The translations under genes and the position numbers were made by a program. Below the pieces are notes generated by a model. The model worked only from the letters and a program-made list of their open reading frames with translations. It searched no databases and was not told the DNA's origin. A stretch of 19,849 nt of DNA, taken from positions 1 to 19,849 of the forward strand of contig WJIV01000211.1 of assembly GCA_014730055.1 (NCBI GenBank), read 5' to 3'. This DNA comes from Candidatus Bathyarchaeota archaeon. GTDB taxonomy: Archaea > Thermoproteota > Bathyarchaeia > TCS64. Positions 1 to 7,253 of the stretch are shown piece after piece (positions within the stretch are counted from its first letter, which is position 1; each line of letters starts with the position of its first letter).

Positions 1-23
1 ATTCTAAATATATCTTTTACAGC

Positions 24-93
24 TTAGAAATCTCAGGGAATAACTAAATTTCTTTCTGATTTAGAAAAAACTTTAGAAATATCAGATTTAAAA
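24..93 (+). promoter_or_regulatory. Putative ferritin promoter with a pair of direct repeats
   Basis: An A/T-rich box (ATTTAAAA, 86-93) lies about 31-38 bases before the ferritin ATG, where an archaeal TATA box would give a transcript with a very short leader. Two 13-base direct repeats, TTAGAAATCTCAG (24-36) and TTAGAAATATCAG (73-85), differ at one base. The second abuts the box, at the BRE position. A role as an operator for a metal-responsive repressor is inference. Confidence 0.4.
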
Positions 94-123
94 GAGACCA
101 AATGTATTTCAATTTTGATTGAT

Positions 124-621
124 ATGAAAATCAGTGATAAATTATCTGAAGCAATAAATGATCAGATAAATTTCGAGCTATACAGTGGCTACATATACTT
201 ATCGATGGCCGCTTACTTTGAGGAAGAAAACCTAGAAGGTATGGCTAAATGGATGAAACTTCAAGCCGTAGAAGAATATGAGCATGCCATGAAATTCTGG
301 GACCATGTAGTCGACAGAGGCGGAAGAGTTATGCTGAAAGAAATCGAAGCGCCTGAGACGGAGTGGAATTCAGCCCTTGATGCATGGAACACTGCATATG
401 AACACGAGAAAATAGTTTCAAAGAGAATATTCGATATCGGTGATATTGCGGAAAAAGAAGGCGATAAGGCAGCTATTCCAATGCTACAGTGGTTCTATGA
501 TGAACAGGTCGAGGAAGAAGAGCAGACAATGAGAATTAGAGATCTCCTGGAGATGATTGGAGACTCTACTAATGCTTTGCTTCGCCTAGATTCTCAACTC
601 GGTCAGAGAGCCGAAGAATAA
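124..621 (+). CDS. ftnA: Ferritin, FtnA-like (non-heme iron storage)
   Basis: Iron-storage ferritin of the prokaryotic FtnA type: it oxidises Fe(II) and stores Fe(III) inside a 24-subunit shell in the cytoplasm. The 165-residue protein is of normal family length. Ferroxidase residues line up with E. coli FtnA: Glu18, Tyr25, Glu51 and His54 (ExxH), Glu95, and the Glu127-Gln128 pair with the acidic residues after it. A TTG three codons upstream (115) is possible, but the ATG at 124 matches the usual ferritin N-terminus and the spacing from the A/T-rich box at 86-93. It is followed by a T6 run. The ZIP transporter downstream on the same strand suggests a local metal-homeostasis theme; the 50-base gap leaves open whether they are co-transcribed. 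Confidence 0.93.
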   Translation: MKISDKLSEAINDQINFELYSGYIYLSMAAYFEEENLEGMAKWMKLQAVEEYEHAMKFWDHVVDRGGRVMLKEIEAPETEWNSALDAWNTAYEHEKIVSKRIFDIGDIAEKEGDKAAIPMLQWFYDEQVEEEEQTMRIRDLLEMIGDSTNALLRLDSQLGQRAEE

Positions 622-631
622 ACTTCATTCC

Positions 632-637
632 TTTTTT
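632..637 (+). terminator. Oligo-T stretch after ferritin
   Basis: A run of six T lies 10 bases after the ferritin stop. Archaeal RNA polymerase can terminate on such U-tracts without a hairpin. It is short, so some read-through into the ZIP transporter gene is likely. Confidence 0.3.
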
Positions 638-671
638 AATAATCAAAAATCACTACAATTGAGGAGTGATA

Positions 672-1478
672 TTGGAACTATCAACGATCTTTTTCGCTTT
701 CGCATTAACATTATTCGCAGGTTTATCAACAGGTATTGGGAGTGCTATAGCGTTCTTCTATAAACGAATGGATTCAAGATTTCTCTCTGGAGCTCTGGGA
801 TTCTCTGCTGGAGTTATGATCTATGTATCGATGATTGAGATATTCTTCAAAGCACGTGATGCAATTGAATATGAAATAGGCCCCACCAAGGGATATTGGT
901 ATACAACAATTGCTTTCTTTGGTGGAATGCTTATAATTGGAATCATTGATAAACTAATTCCAGCGCCTGCCAATCCCCATGAGCCTACAAATTTAGAGGA
1001 TATGGATTTAGATGAACCGAATAAAAATGAGCTGATGAGAATGGGATTATTTTCAGCGATAGCCATATCGATACATAACTTTCCTGAAGGCATCGCTACC
1101 TTCGTCAGCGCACTCCAAGACCCGACACTAGGAATAAGTATAGCAATCGCGGTAGCAATACACAACATACCTGAAGGTGTTTCCGTATCAGTCCCAATCT
1201 ATTATGCCACGAAAAATAAGAATCGAGCATTCCTATACTCATTTCTATCCGGCCTCTCAGAGCCCCTTGGAGCAATGGTTGGATATATATTTCTTTACAG
1301 GTATCTGAGCGGCGTAGTTTTTGGGCTATTATTTGCAGCGGTTGCAGGGATAATGGTTTTCATCTCTCTAGACGAGCTGTTACCAACAGCCGAAAAATAC
1401 GGAGAGCACCATATAGCAATTTACGGAGTAATAGCAGGAATGGTTGTTATGGCTTTGAGTCTTCTACTATTTGCTTAG
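672..1478 (+). CDS. zupT: ZIP-family metal transporter, ZupT-like
   Basis: Integral membrane transporter of divalent metals (Zn, also Fe/Mn in this subfamily) into the cytosol. About eight hydrophobic segments are visible. Counted from the alternative GTG start, the two metal-site signatures of the ZupT/GufA branch are HNFPEG (137-142) and HNIPEG (166-171), followed by LSEPLGA (197-203). The acidic loop near residues 105-120 (EDMDLDE) is the variable cytosolic loop. I chose TTG 672 because GAGGAG at 661-666 then works as a ribosome site with 5-base spacing; the GTG at 666 lies within that site. Length (268-270 residues) is normal for ZupT. It lies 50 bases after ferritin. Confidence 0.9.
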   Translation: MELSTIFFAFALTLFAGLSTGIGSAIAFFYKRMDSRFLSGALGFSAGVMIYVSMIEIFFKARDAIEYEIGPTKGYWYTTIAFFGGMLIIGIIDKLIPAPANPHEPTNLEDMDLDEPNKNELMRMGLFSAIAISIHNFPEGIATFVSALQDPTLGISIAIAVAIHNIPEGVSVSVPIYYATKNKNRAFLYSFLSGLSEPLGAMVGYIFLYRYLSGVVFGLLFAAVAGIMVFISLDELLPTAEKYGEHHIAIYGVIAGMVVMALSLLLFA

Positions 1479-1548
1479 AAGGAATGTAAATGAATTATAA
1501 AAATAGAAGAAATAATCATTTGTTTCATCTCGATAAAAATTTATAATT

Positions 1549-1800
1549 TTATTTATCGTATACTTTTTTTTGACTATTATATACAATTTCTAACAAATTG
1601 TCTATTACCTTTTGGAGCTTGGTTCTAAGGCTTTGATACTCTTTTGATGATTCCAAATCATTTGAATCAACATGGATGTTGATATCTCTTAAAGCGCTAT
1701 CAATATACGTATACGCTAAAAGCTGAGCCTGTTCTTTGGATAAAGATCTTTCCTTTGCTTTTTCTATTATTGTTTTAAGGGGATGTTCATTATTTATCAT
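1549..1800 (-). CDS. Small hypothetical protein, helical
   Basis: I do not recognise this 83-residue protein. It looks predominantly alpha-helical and charged, with heptad-like hydrophobics at residues 55-75 (LRTKLQKVIDNLLEIV). It has no Cys or His cluster and no membrane segment. It lies 37 bases after the ArsR-like gene on the same strand, so it is probably the second gene of that transcript. A normal ATG start and a lack of competing plus-strand coding support it being real, but there is no family evidence. Confidence 0.5.
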   Translation of the reverse strand: MINNEHPLKTIIEKAKERSLSKEQAQLLAYTYIDSALRDINIHVDSNDLESSKEYQSLRTKLQKVIDNLLEIVYNSQKKVYDK

Positions 1801-1837
1801 CGAAGGATAGTCCTTTTAAAGTTAGTAATTAAACCTA

Positions 1838-2116
1838 TCACTTTGAACTTGTTGGTAATCTAGATGTGTATAAGATGAACTTCCCTTCTGGAGGCGGAGT
1901 TATTTCAAGTTGAATTTCAGCAACTAGCTTGTAGAATTTTTTACGACCTTTTTTATAACTCTCTATTACACCAGCATTTTCTAAGGTATCAAGATGGTGT
2001 TTCGCGTTTTTTCCGTCCATTGATGCAAGTTCCATTATCTCAGATACGTATCTATCAGTCCTACTTAGCAACCTCAGTATCTCCAAGCGATTTTTACTCG
2101 ATATTACCTCATACAT
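1838..2116 (-). CDS. ArsR-like winged-helix transcriptional regulator
   Basis: A 92-residue DNA-binding protein with a winged helix-turn-helix: helix 1 '[20 protein letters not shown]', a recognition helix around '[16 protein letters not shown]', and a basic wing '[11 protein letters not shown]'. The family is ArsR-like; this form, with an '[11 protein letters not shown]'-type tail, is common in archaea as a small standalone repressor. No Cys or His metal site is evident, so the effector is unknown. ATG 2116 is preferred to TTG 2119: an A/T-rich box about 27 bases upstream suggests a leaderless message. It is divergent from the amphi-Trp gene, and the shared 58-base intergenic region holds a TAAGAA/TTCTTA inverted repeat that may be its operator. 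Confidence 0.85.
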   Translation of the reverse strand: MYEVISSKNRLEILRLLSRTDRYVSEIMELASMDGKNAKHHLDTLENAGVIESYKKGRKKFYKLVAEIQLEITPPPEGKFILYTSRLPTSSK

Positions 2117-2119
2117 CAA

Positions 2120-2177
2120 GTATAAAATTACTAAGAATGTTTATATTTCTTACTCCTTTTAACATTTCGAGATAAAA
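2120..2177. promoter_or_regulatory. Divergent promoter region with inverted repeat
   Basis: This 58-base spacer separates the ArsR-like gene (minus) from the amphi-Trp gene (plus). TAAGAA (2132-2137) and TTCTTA (2147-2152) form a perfect 6-bp inverted repeat around TGTTTATAT. A TATA-like sequence (TTTATATTT, near 2140-2148) in that spacer is positioned about 30 bases from both starts, so a repressor bound here could shut both genes. The operator role is inference. Confidence 0.45.
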
Positions 2178-2612
2178 ATGGAAATCAAAAAGAAATATAA
2201 AAAAGAGCAGAAAATAGTAAGCGGCTATTTTTCACAAGAGTTCTATATGAGTCGAGGAGAACTCTCAGAGTTTCTGAGAAATCTCGCGGATCAAGTTGAA
2301 TCAAATGACGAGTTAAGGATCACAACGGAGGAATGGATACTACCATTTAACCCGATGAGTCAGGCTAAAGTTGACGTTGATCTGGATGATGAAGAACTCG
2401 AGATAGAGATAGAGTTTAAGAAAAGCACTGGAAAGCTTAGAGCATCCCCTGTTACTGAAGAGTCATCGAAAGAGTCGTATATGGATGAGGAAAGCGAATG
2501 GGCTGATGAAGAACTCGAGAAAGAAATGGAGTTTAAGAATAGACCGGAGGGGCCACGAGATGAACCCTCAGAAGGGAAGTCTTTCATAAATGAGCCAAGT
2601 GAACCTTACTAG
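2178..2612 (+). CDS. Amphi-Trp domain-like acidic protein
   Basis: A 144-residue cytosolic protein of unknown biochemical role. Residues 25-80 look like the amphi-Trp domain: 'ELSEFLRNLADQVES' helix, then strands through 'EEWILPF' and the acidic strand 'EELEIEIEFKK'. The C-terminal 60 residues are hydrophilic and Glu/Ser/Pro-rich, probably disordered, and contain a second copy of the acidic strand (EELEKEMEFKN, about residues 112-122). The underlying DNA has the 16-base string GATGAAGAACTCGAGA at both 2388-2403 and 2505-2520, indicating an internal duplication. Its end overlaps the next gene by 23 bases, so the two are likely translated together. Family assignment rests on pattern resemblance only. 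Confidence 0.65.
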   Translation: MEIKKKYKKEQKIVSGYFSQEFYMSRGELSEFLRNLADQVESNDELRITTEEWILPFNPMSQAKVDVDLDDEELEIEIEFKKSTGKLRASPVTEESSKESYMDEESEWADEELEKEMEFKNRPEGPRDEPSEGKSFINEPSEPY

Positions 2613-2865
2613 TGCAGAGACTTTCTCACATAAGAGTAAAGCAGAAGCTTACGTAATAATAACAACGGGCGCAGGAGAGGAATCCAAAGCTCTTGAGAAG
2701 CTCGATGATATGGAAGAAGTCAAGGAAGCTTACCTAGTAAGCGGCTCCTTTGATATCCTGATTCGTCTACAAGCCGATGATATGGGTAGACTACGAGAAC
2801 TAGTCAAGCAAAGGATACTCAGGCTTGATGAAGTTCGAAGAATTAGAGTCTTACTAAGAGGCTAA
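2590..2865 (+). CDS. Standalone RAM (AsnC/Lrp effector-binding) domain protein
   Basis: A 91-residue protein made almost only of the RAM domain found at the C-terminus of Lrp/AsnC regulators: 'AYVIITTGAG', 'ALEKLDDMEEVKEAYLVSGSFDILIRLQA' (βαββ core) and 'IRRIRVLL'-like last strand. No helix-turn-helix is present. Such standalone RAM proteins bind small ligands, often amino acids, and form oligomers; partner and ligand are unknown here. It starts inside the amphi-Trp gene (23-base overlap), which suggests translational coupling. A GTG at 2599 is an alternative start, as the domain begins near residue 18. A T9 run follows the stop. Confidence 0.8.
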   Translation: MSQVNLTSAETFSHKSKAEAYVIITTGAGEESKALEKLDDMEEVKEAYLVSGSFDILIRLQADDMGRLRELVKQRILRLDEVRRIRVLLRG

Positions 2866-2868
2866 CTC

Positions 2869-2877
2869 TTTTTTTTT
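2869..2877 (+). terminator. Oligo-T terminator
   Basis: A run of nine T starts 4 bases after the RAM-gene stop, the longest on this strand near a gene end. It fits intrinsic U-tract termination in archaea and separates this unit from the molybdenum hydroxylase operon. Confidence 0.55.
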
Positions 2878-2939
2878 AATCACCTTATTCAGAACTTTTC
2901 CTAAAATAAAGTTTTTCAGATTCAAGACTTTTTATATTT

Positions 2940-2979
2940 CTATCTTTAATCTCAGCAAGAAAAATTAATGAAAAGATAG
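2940..2979 (+). promoter_or_regulatory. Inverted repeat upstream of hydroxylase operon 1
   Basis: CTATCTTT (2940-2947) and AAAGATAG (2972-2979) are exact 8-bp inverted repeats with a 24-base spacer in the 150-base region before the NTPase gene. TATA-like sequences lie near 2930-2940 and 2987-2997. It may be a regulator site for operon 1; chance occurrence in A/T-rich DNA is possible. Confidence 0.3.
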
Positions 2980-3015
2980 TATATCTCATATTTAATCAAG
3001 TGGGTGGTGAAGGAA

Positions 3016-3567
3016 ATGGGGTATAGGGTTCTTATTATTCATGGAGAGAGGGGTTCGGGTAAGACTAGTAGAGCCTGTGACTTGATAGAGAAAGCAAGAG
3101 ATAAAGGGTATTATATAACAGGAGTAATTAACAAAAGAGTATTAGAAAACGGCGAGACCATAGGATATGATTGCCTAGTATTAGATTCAGGAGAAAACTT
3201 CCCACTAGTGAGGTTGAGACATAAAGTAGATTCCGAGGAATGGAGTTTGTTTGATAACCTCATCTACGCTTTCAACAGGGCCGGCTTTAAACGAGCTAAC
3301 AGGGTCCTAAAAAACGCCGCATTTGAAATGGATAAGAATACCTTAGTTGTTGTGGATGAGTACGGCCACCTTGAGAAGGCAAAGCAAGGTCTTTATCCCG
3401 GAATATTGGAAGCCATAACTTCGCTGGATAGAGGCGGGTTACTCATCATTCTCTGTAGAACAGACAAGATAGATTCTCTGCTCGGGTTATTATCAGGTAA
3501 GGGAGTACTTCTTATTGAGGCAGATCGTGATGGTTTTTGGAAATCATTGGGGGATTCTTTTATCTAA
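3016..3567 (+). CDS. P-loop NTPase, THEP1/DUF2478-like, first gene of Mo-hydroxylase operon 1
   Basis: A cytosolic nucleotide-binding protein. The Walker A motif GERGSGKTS is at residues 10-18 and Walker B LVVVDEYGHLE at about 110-120 (D114, E115). The block after the P-loop (GYYITGVINKRV..GETIGYD) resembles the THEP1 nucleoside-triphosphatase family, which hydrolyses NTPs in vitro. MobB, the GTPase adapter of molybdopterin guanylylation, has a comparable layout and is the main alternative. ATG 3016 fits GGTGA at 3006-3010 with 5-base spacing; GTG 3004 and 3007 are upstream options. It is 41 bases before the molybdenum subunit on the same strand, so a part in cofactor maturation or enzyme activation is a reasonable inference, unproved. 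Confidence 0.75.
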   Translation: MGYRVLIIHGERGSGKTSRACDLIEKARDKGYYITGVINKRVLENGETIGYDCLVLDSGENFPLVRLRHKVDSEEWSLFDNLIYAFNRAGFKRANRVLKNAAFEMDKNTLVVVDEYGHLEKAKQGLYPGILEAITSLDRGGLLIILCRTDKIDSLLGLLSGKGVLLIEADRDGFWKSLGDSFI

Positions 3568-3608
3568 AGGATTGATCTGATATACAGGATAATACTGGAT
3601 GGTCCTCA

Positions 3609-5921
3609 TTGGAATTTGATAAAATTTTAACCGAAATACTGGGAAGGGAGGATTTCCTAGTTGTCGGTAAGAACGTAGTAAGAACAGACACCCTTGACAA
3701 AGCACTGGGAAAAGCCATGTACACAGCTGACTATCTCCCCCGAAAGACTACCTTTGTGAAGGTCTATAGGAGCAGTGTACCTCATGGTTTGATCAAAAAA
3801 ATTAACTTACAGGAGGCACTCAAAACTCCTGGCGTTGAGGCGATCCTTACCGGAGAAGATGTAATTGGAAATAACCAGATAGGATATGCCCTTCCTGATC
3901 AGCCTTTCCTCAACGACAGAAAGGTTCACTATGTCGGTGATCCCATAGCTCTAATCTGTGCAAGTGACGAGTATGTAGCCCAAAGAGCATATGATAGAAT
4001 CGACTTAGAGTACGAGGAGCTACCAGCTCATTTCGATATTGACTCGGCTGTTAAAGAGGGCGCCGAGAATATACATGATGGTGGTAATATCGCCCTTACG
4101 ACAAAAATTAGGAAGGGTAATTCCGAGACGGGGTTCAGTGAGTCCGACATAGAGGTGTCTGAAAGCTACTGGAGCCCGTATCAGGACCACATGTATCTGG
4201 AGACCGAGGCTGCTTATGCCTATCCTGAGGGAGCTGGGAAGGTCACGATAATCGCGAACGGGCAGAGCCCCTTTCTAATCAGAGAAAAAGTTGCCCAGGT
4301 CTTGGGTTGGAATCTGAATCAGGTTAGAGTGATACAGGCCCTGACAGGTGGAGCATTTGGAGGAAAAGATGATCAGGGGCCATTGGTCAGCGCATACGCT
4401 GCCTTCTCCGCTGTAAAAATGGGTAAACCAGCGGCCTGCATCTGGAACAGAGAAGAATCACTCCGATTCAGCAACAAGCGATTCCCATGTAGAATAAACT
4501 ACCGGAGTGGAGCAGATAATAAGGGCAAGCTTAGAGCCATCGAGGTTGAGATCAAGCTAGAATGTGGAGCATACGCCAATAGGGCACCTTTCTGGCTATG
4601 GAGACAGACAGCTCACGCTGCTGGGCCTTATGTAGTTGATAATGCATCAATTGATGGAAAAGCTATATATACCAACAAGGTCTATGGTGGCAGTTTCAGG
4701 GGTTTCGGTGATCTCGCACTTCATTATGCTGCTGAGAGTCAGATGGATAAACTTGCAGACAAACTTGGGATTGATCCTGTAGAATTCAGGTTGATTAATG
4801 TTCTTAGAAAGGGCGATAGAACCACCTGCGATCAAAAGCTGGAGCACAGTGTTGGAATAGAGGAGTGTCTTATCGGTGTAAGAGATGCCTCTGAATGGAT
4901 TAAGAAACGGGAACCTGTAAGGAACGGCTCTAAGGTGACCGGGTATGGTGTGGGATTAGCCTACCATGGGATCAGCACGAGCCGTAGCACACCAGACTGG
5001 AGCGCCGCCAGCTTATTGCTTAACCAAGATGGTAGCTTAACATATAGGACAGGGATAGTTGAGATTGGGCAGGGATCACCTTTTGGTCACATAAAGATAG
5101 TATCAGAGATATTAGGGGTATCACCCGAAATAATCAACATTGAATTACCCGATACGGATAGTACACTAAATGCCAAGCCCACTCATGGCAGCCGAGGACT
5201 AATGCTAGGTGGCACAGCTGCAGCTAAGGCGGCGATTAAACTACGTGAGAACCTTGTAAAATGCGCCTCAGAGTTATTTAGGTGCAAGCCGGAGGAAGTT
5301 GACATTCGAGAAGGAGTCGCTTATAACAAGAAAAAAAGTGATCAGTCAATTCCCTTCAATGAGCTGGCAGAAGAGGTCTACATCAGAGGCTATGACCCTG
5401 GAGCATACGGCTACTTTAAGGCTCCGGAACGGTTCTTCGACCCAGAAACCGGCCTTGGTGTAAACTACAGTGTATACACATTCGCTGCGACGGTTGCTGA
5501 AGTTGAGGTAGATATGGAGACTGGTGAGACAACTGTAAAACGTGTATGGCCTGCCATGGACTGTGGAAAAGCTATAGATCCCATGATGATAGAGGGTCAG
5601 ATTGAGGGTGCCTTAAGCCAAGGCATAGGTTTTGTCTTGATGGAGGGATTGGAACTAAAGAATGGCGTCGTTATGAACCCTGGATTCAAGGATTATGTGA
5701 TACCCAGTAGTTTAGACACCCCTCAGATAGAGCCAGCAATATTAGTTGAGAAGCCTTACAAACATGGAGCCTTTGGAGCAAAAGGGGTAGGGGAACCTGC
5801 AATTATCAGCATTGTACCTACAATTACAAACGCGGTATACCACGCTACTGGAGTCCGGTTTAATGAACTTCCAATAAAGCCCTGGGATATTCATAGAGCG
5901 CTAAAGGAGGCAGAGCGATGA
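3609..5921 (+). CDS. Xanthine dehydrogenase-family molybdenum-binding subunit (operon 1)
   Basis: The large, cofactor-bearing subunit of a three-subunit molybdenum hydroxylase. It hydroxylates a carbon next to a heteroatom or an aldehyde with water, passing electrons to the FeS and FAD subunits. The 770 residues match the family. Motifs: N-terminal a/b hammerhead (about 30-140), GGAFGGKDD (247-255), GSFRGFG (361-367), EIGQGS (485-490), MDCGKAIDP (650-658) and AFGAKGVGE (721-729), whose Glu729 is the expected catalytic base. It lacks the CO dehydrogenase AYRCSFR loop. Start TTG 3609 is the only usual start before the conserved N-terminus; its ribosome site is weak. The stop overlaps the FAD-subunit start as ATGA. 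Substrate cannot be assigned; xanthine or an aldehyde are options. Confidence 0.92.
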   Translation: MEFDKILTEILGREDFLVVGKNVVRTDTLDKALGKAMYTADYLPRKTTFVKVYRSSVPHGLIKKINLQEALKTPGVEAILTGEDVIGNNQIGYALPDQPFLNDRKVHYVGDPIALICASDEYVAQRAYDRIDLEYEELPAHFDIDSAVKEGAENIHDGGNIALTTKIRKGNSETGFSESDIEVSESYWSPYQDHMYLETEAAYAYPEGAGKVTIIANGQSPFLIREKVAQVLGWNLNQVRVIQALTGGAFGGKDDQGPLVSAYAAFSAVKMGKPAACIWNREESLRFSNKRFPCRINYRSGADNKGKLRAIEVEIKLECGAYANRAPFWLWRQTAHAAGPYVVDNASIDGKAIYTNKVYGGSFRGFGDLALHYAAESQMDKLADKLGIDPVEFRLINVLRKGDRTTCDQKLEHSVGIEECLIGVRDASEWIKKREPVRNGSKVTGYGVGLAYHGISTSRSTPDWSAASLLLNQDGSLTYRTGIVEIGQGSPFGHIKIVSEILGVSPEIINIELPDTDSTLNAKPTHGSRGLMLGGTAAAKAAIKLRENLVKCASELFRCKPEEVDIREGVAYNKKKSDQSIPFNELAEEVYIRGYDPGAYGYFKAPERFFDPETGLGVNYSVYTFAATVAEVEVDMETGETTVKRVWPAMDCGKAIDPMMIEGQIEGALSQGIGFVLMEGLELKNGVVMNPGFKDYVIPSSLDTPQIEPAILVEKPYKHGAFGAKGVGEPAIISIVPTITNAVYHATGVRFNELPIKPWDIHRALKEAER

Positions 5922-6784
5922 AACCCCTCCCAAACTTCGATTTACATATGCCTAGTTCACTAGAAGAAGCCCTAGTTTTGATGTCAAACCTCGAGGATGT
6001 CAAGGCTCTAGCAGGCGGAACAGATCTAATTCCCCTAATGAAGGGAGCAGAATGCACTCCGAAAAACCTGGTGGATCTTAATACTATTCCTGAGCTTAAC
6101 TATATCAAAGAAGAAAAAGGGCACCTAAATATCGGCGGAACCGTTACCCACAGTCAACTTGTCCAAAGCCAAGCAATAAAGAGATTTCCAGCCTTGCTTG
6201 ATTCTATAAGCTGGATTGGTAGCCCACAGATAAGGAACAGAGGCACCCTCGCTGGAAATATACTTAACGCATCCCCAGCCGCGGATTCAGCCCCACCTCT
6301 GCTTGTTCACAAGGCTGAGGTTGTCCTCAGATCTGTTAGAGAGGAGAGGGTGCTCCAAATAGAGGATGTTTTCGAAGGCCCGAAGATAAACTGTCTCGAA
6401 CCTTACGAGTTGTTAACAGAGATAAAGCTCCCATTGCCCAATGAAGGTTCCTCTAGCTGTTACAAGAGAATTGGACGGAGAAAAGCCTTCACATTGAGTG
6501 TAGTGAGTGCAGCCGTCTACCTACAAGTGGAGGAAAAACTCTGCATTGATGCAAGAGTCGCCTTTGGATCGGTTGACATGACCCCAATACGAGTAATAGA
6601 ACTCGAAGAAATGCTAACTGATAGTGAACTAGACGATGAGACAATAAGGGAGACCTGCGAATCCGCCAAGGATCTTGTAAACCCGATAACCGACATCCGA
6701 GGGACTGCCCAGTACAGACGAGATATGTGTGAGGTGCTCATGAGGAGAGCTATAAAAGAGACAATGGAGCGCATAGGTGAATAA
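5918..6784 (+). CDS. Mo-hydroxylase FAD-binding subunit (operon 1)
   Basis: The medium subunit, which takes electrons from the [2Fe-2S] subunit and passes them to NAD+ or another acceptor. The 288-residue length fits the CoxM/XdhB family. FAD-binding motifs are AGGTDL (32-37) and QIRNRGTLAGN (104-114), followed by NASPAAD (117-123); the C-terminal domain has the typical NPITDIRGTAQYR. There is no cysteine-rich insertion, so it is not the 4-hydroxybenzoyl-CoA reductase beta type. ATG overlaps the upstream stop (ATGA). The gene is followed one base later by the FeS subunit. Confidence 0.93.
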   Translation: MKPLPNFDLHMPSSLEEALVLMSNLEDVKALAGGTDLIPLMKGAECTPKNLVDLNTIPELNYIKEEKGHLNIGGTVTHSQLVQSQAIKRFPALLDSISWIGSPQIRNRGTLAGNILNASPAADSAPPLLVHKAEVVLRSVREERVLQIEDVFEGPKINCLEPYELLTEIKLPLPNEGSSSCYKRIGRRKAFTLSVVSAAVYLQVEEKLCIDARVAFGSVDMTPIRVIELEEMLTDSELDDETIRETCESAKDLVNPITDIRGTAQYRRDMCEVLMRRAIKETMERIGE

Positions 6785-6785
6785 T

Positions 6786-7253
6786 ATGATAATTAATTTT
6801 GAGTTAAACGGTCAGCCAGTTACAATTGATGCAAGATCAAATGTCTCCCTTCTGGACCTGTTGAGGGAAGAACTCGGAATAAAGAGTCTAAAGAAAGGGT
6901 GCGACCAGGGAGAATGTGGGGCATGTACTCTACTAATCGACGGCGTACCAAACACGAGCTGCCTTGTTCTCGCCCCTCAGATCGAGGGAAAACACATAAC
7001 AACACTAGAAGGCCTAGAGCACAACCCTCTTATGATCGATTTAAGGGGATCCTTCATCGAGAATGGAGCTGTACAGTGCGGATTCTGCACCCCTGGGATG
7101 CTAATCAGCGCTTATGCTCTACTTAGGGATAATCCTCACCCCTCTGAGATGGAGATAAAACGGGGGATAGAGGGAAATATCTGCAGGTGCACAGGTTACA
7201 CGAAGATAATTGAGGCCATCCTCGACGCCGCGGAGAGAATAGCCCCTGAGTGA
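6786..7253 (+). CDS. Mo-hydroxylase [2Fe-2S] subunit (operon 1)
   Basis: The small subunit, carrying two [2Fe-2S] clusters that link the molybdenum site to FAD. Counting from ATG 6786 (155 residues), the plant-ferredoxin-type cluster uses C39, C44, C47 and C59, and the second, four-helix-type cluster uses C98, C101, C133 and C135. All eight are present. ATG 6786 is preferred to GTG 6777 because GGTGA (6776-6780) gives 5-base spacing and the protein then starts like its family (MIINFELNG). It lies one base after the FAD-subunit stop, and the xdhC reading frame opens across its own stop codon. Confidence 0.95.
   Translation: MIINFELNGQPVTIDARSNVSLLDLLREELGIKSLKKGCDQGECGACTLLIDGVPNTSCLVLAPQIEGKHITTLEGLEHNPLMIDLRGSFIENGAVQCGFCTPGMLISAYALLRDNPHPSEMEIKRGIEGNICRCTGYTKIIEAILDAAERIAPE

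Noticed and set aside
115..123. TTG 115 as ferritin start
   Set aside because: It adds three residues not seen in the family; the ATG at 124 fits both homology and promoter spacing.
821..1168. Antisense open frame over the ZIP transporter
   Set aside because: It is the complement of the conserved membrane segments and metal motifs; no independent coding evidence.
5918..6784. 4-hydroxybenzoyl-CoA reductase for operon 1, suggested by large-medium-small gene order
   Set aside because: The FAD subunit has no Cys-rich insertion for the extra [4Fe-4S] cluster that marks that enzyme.
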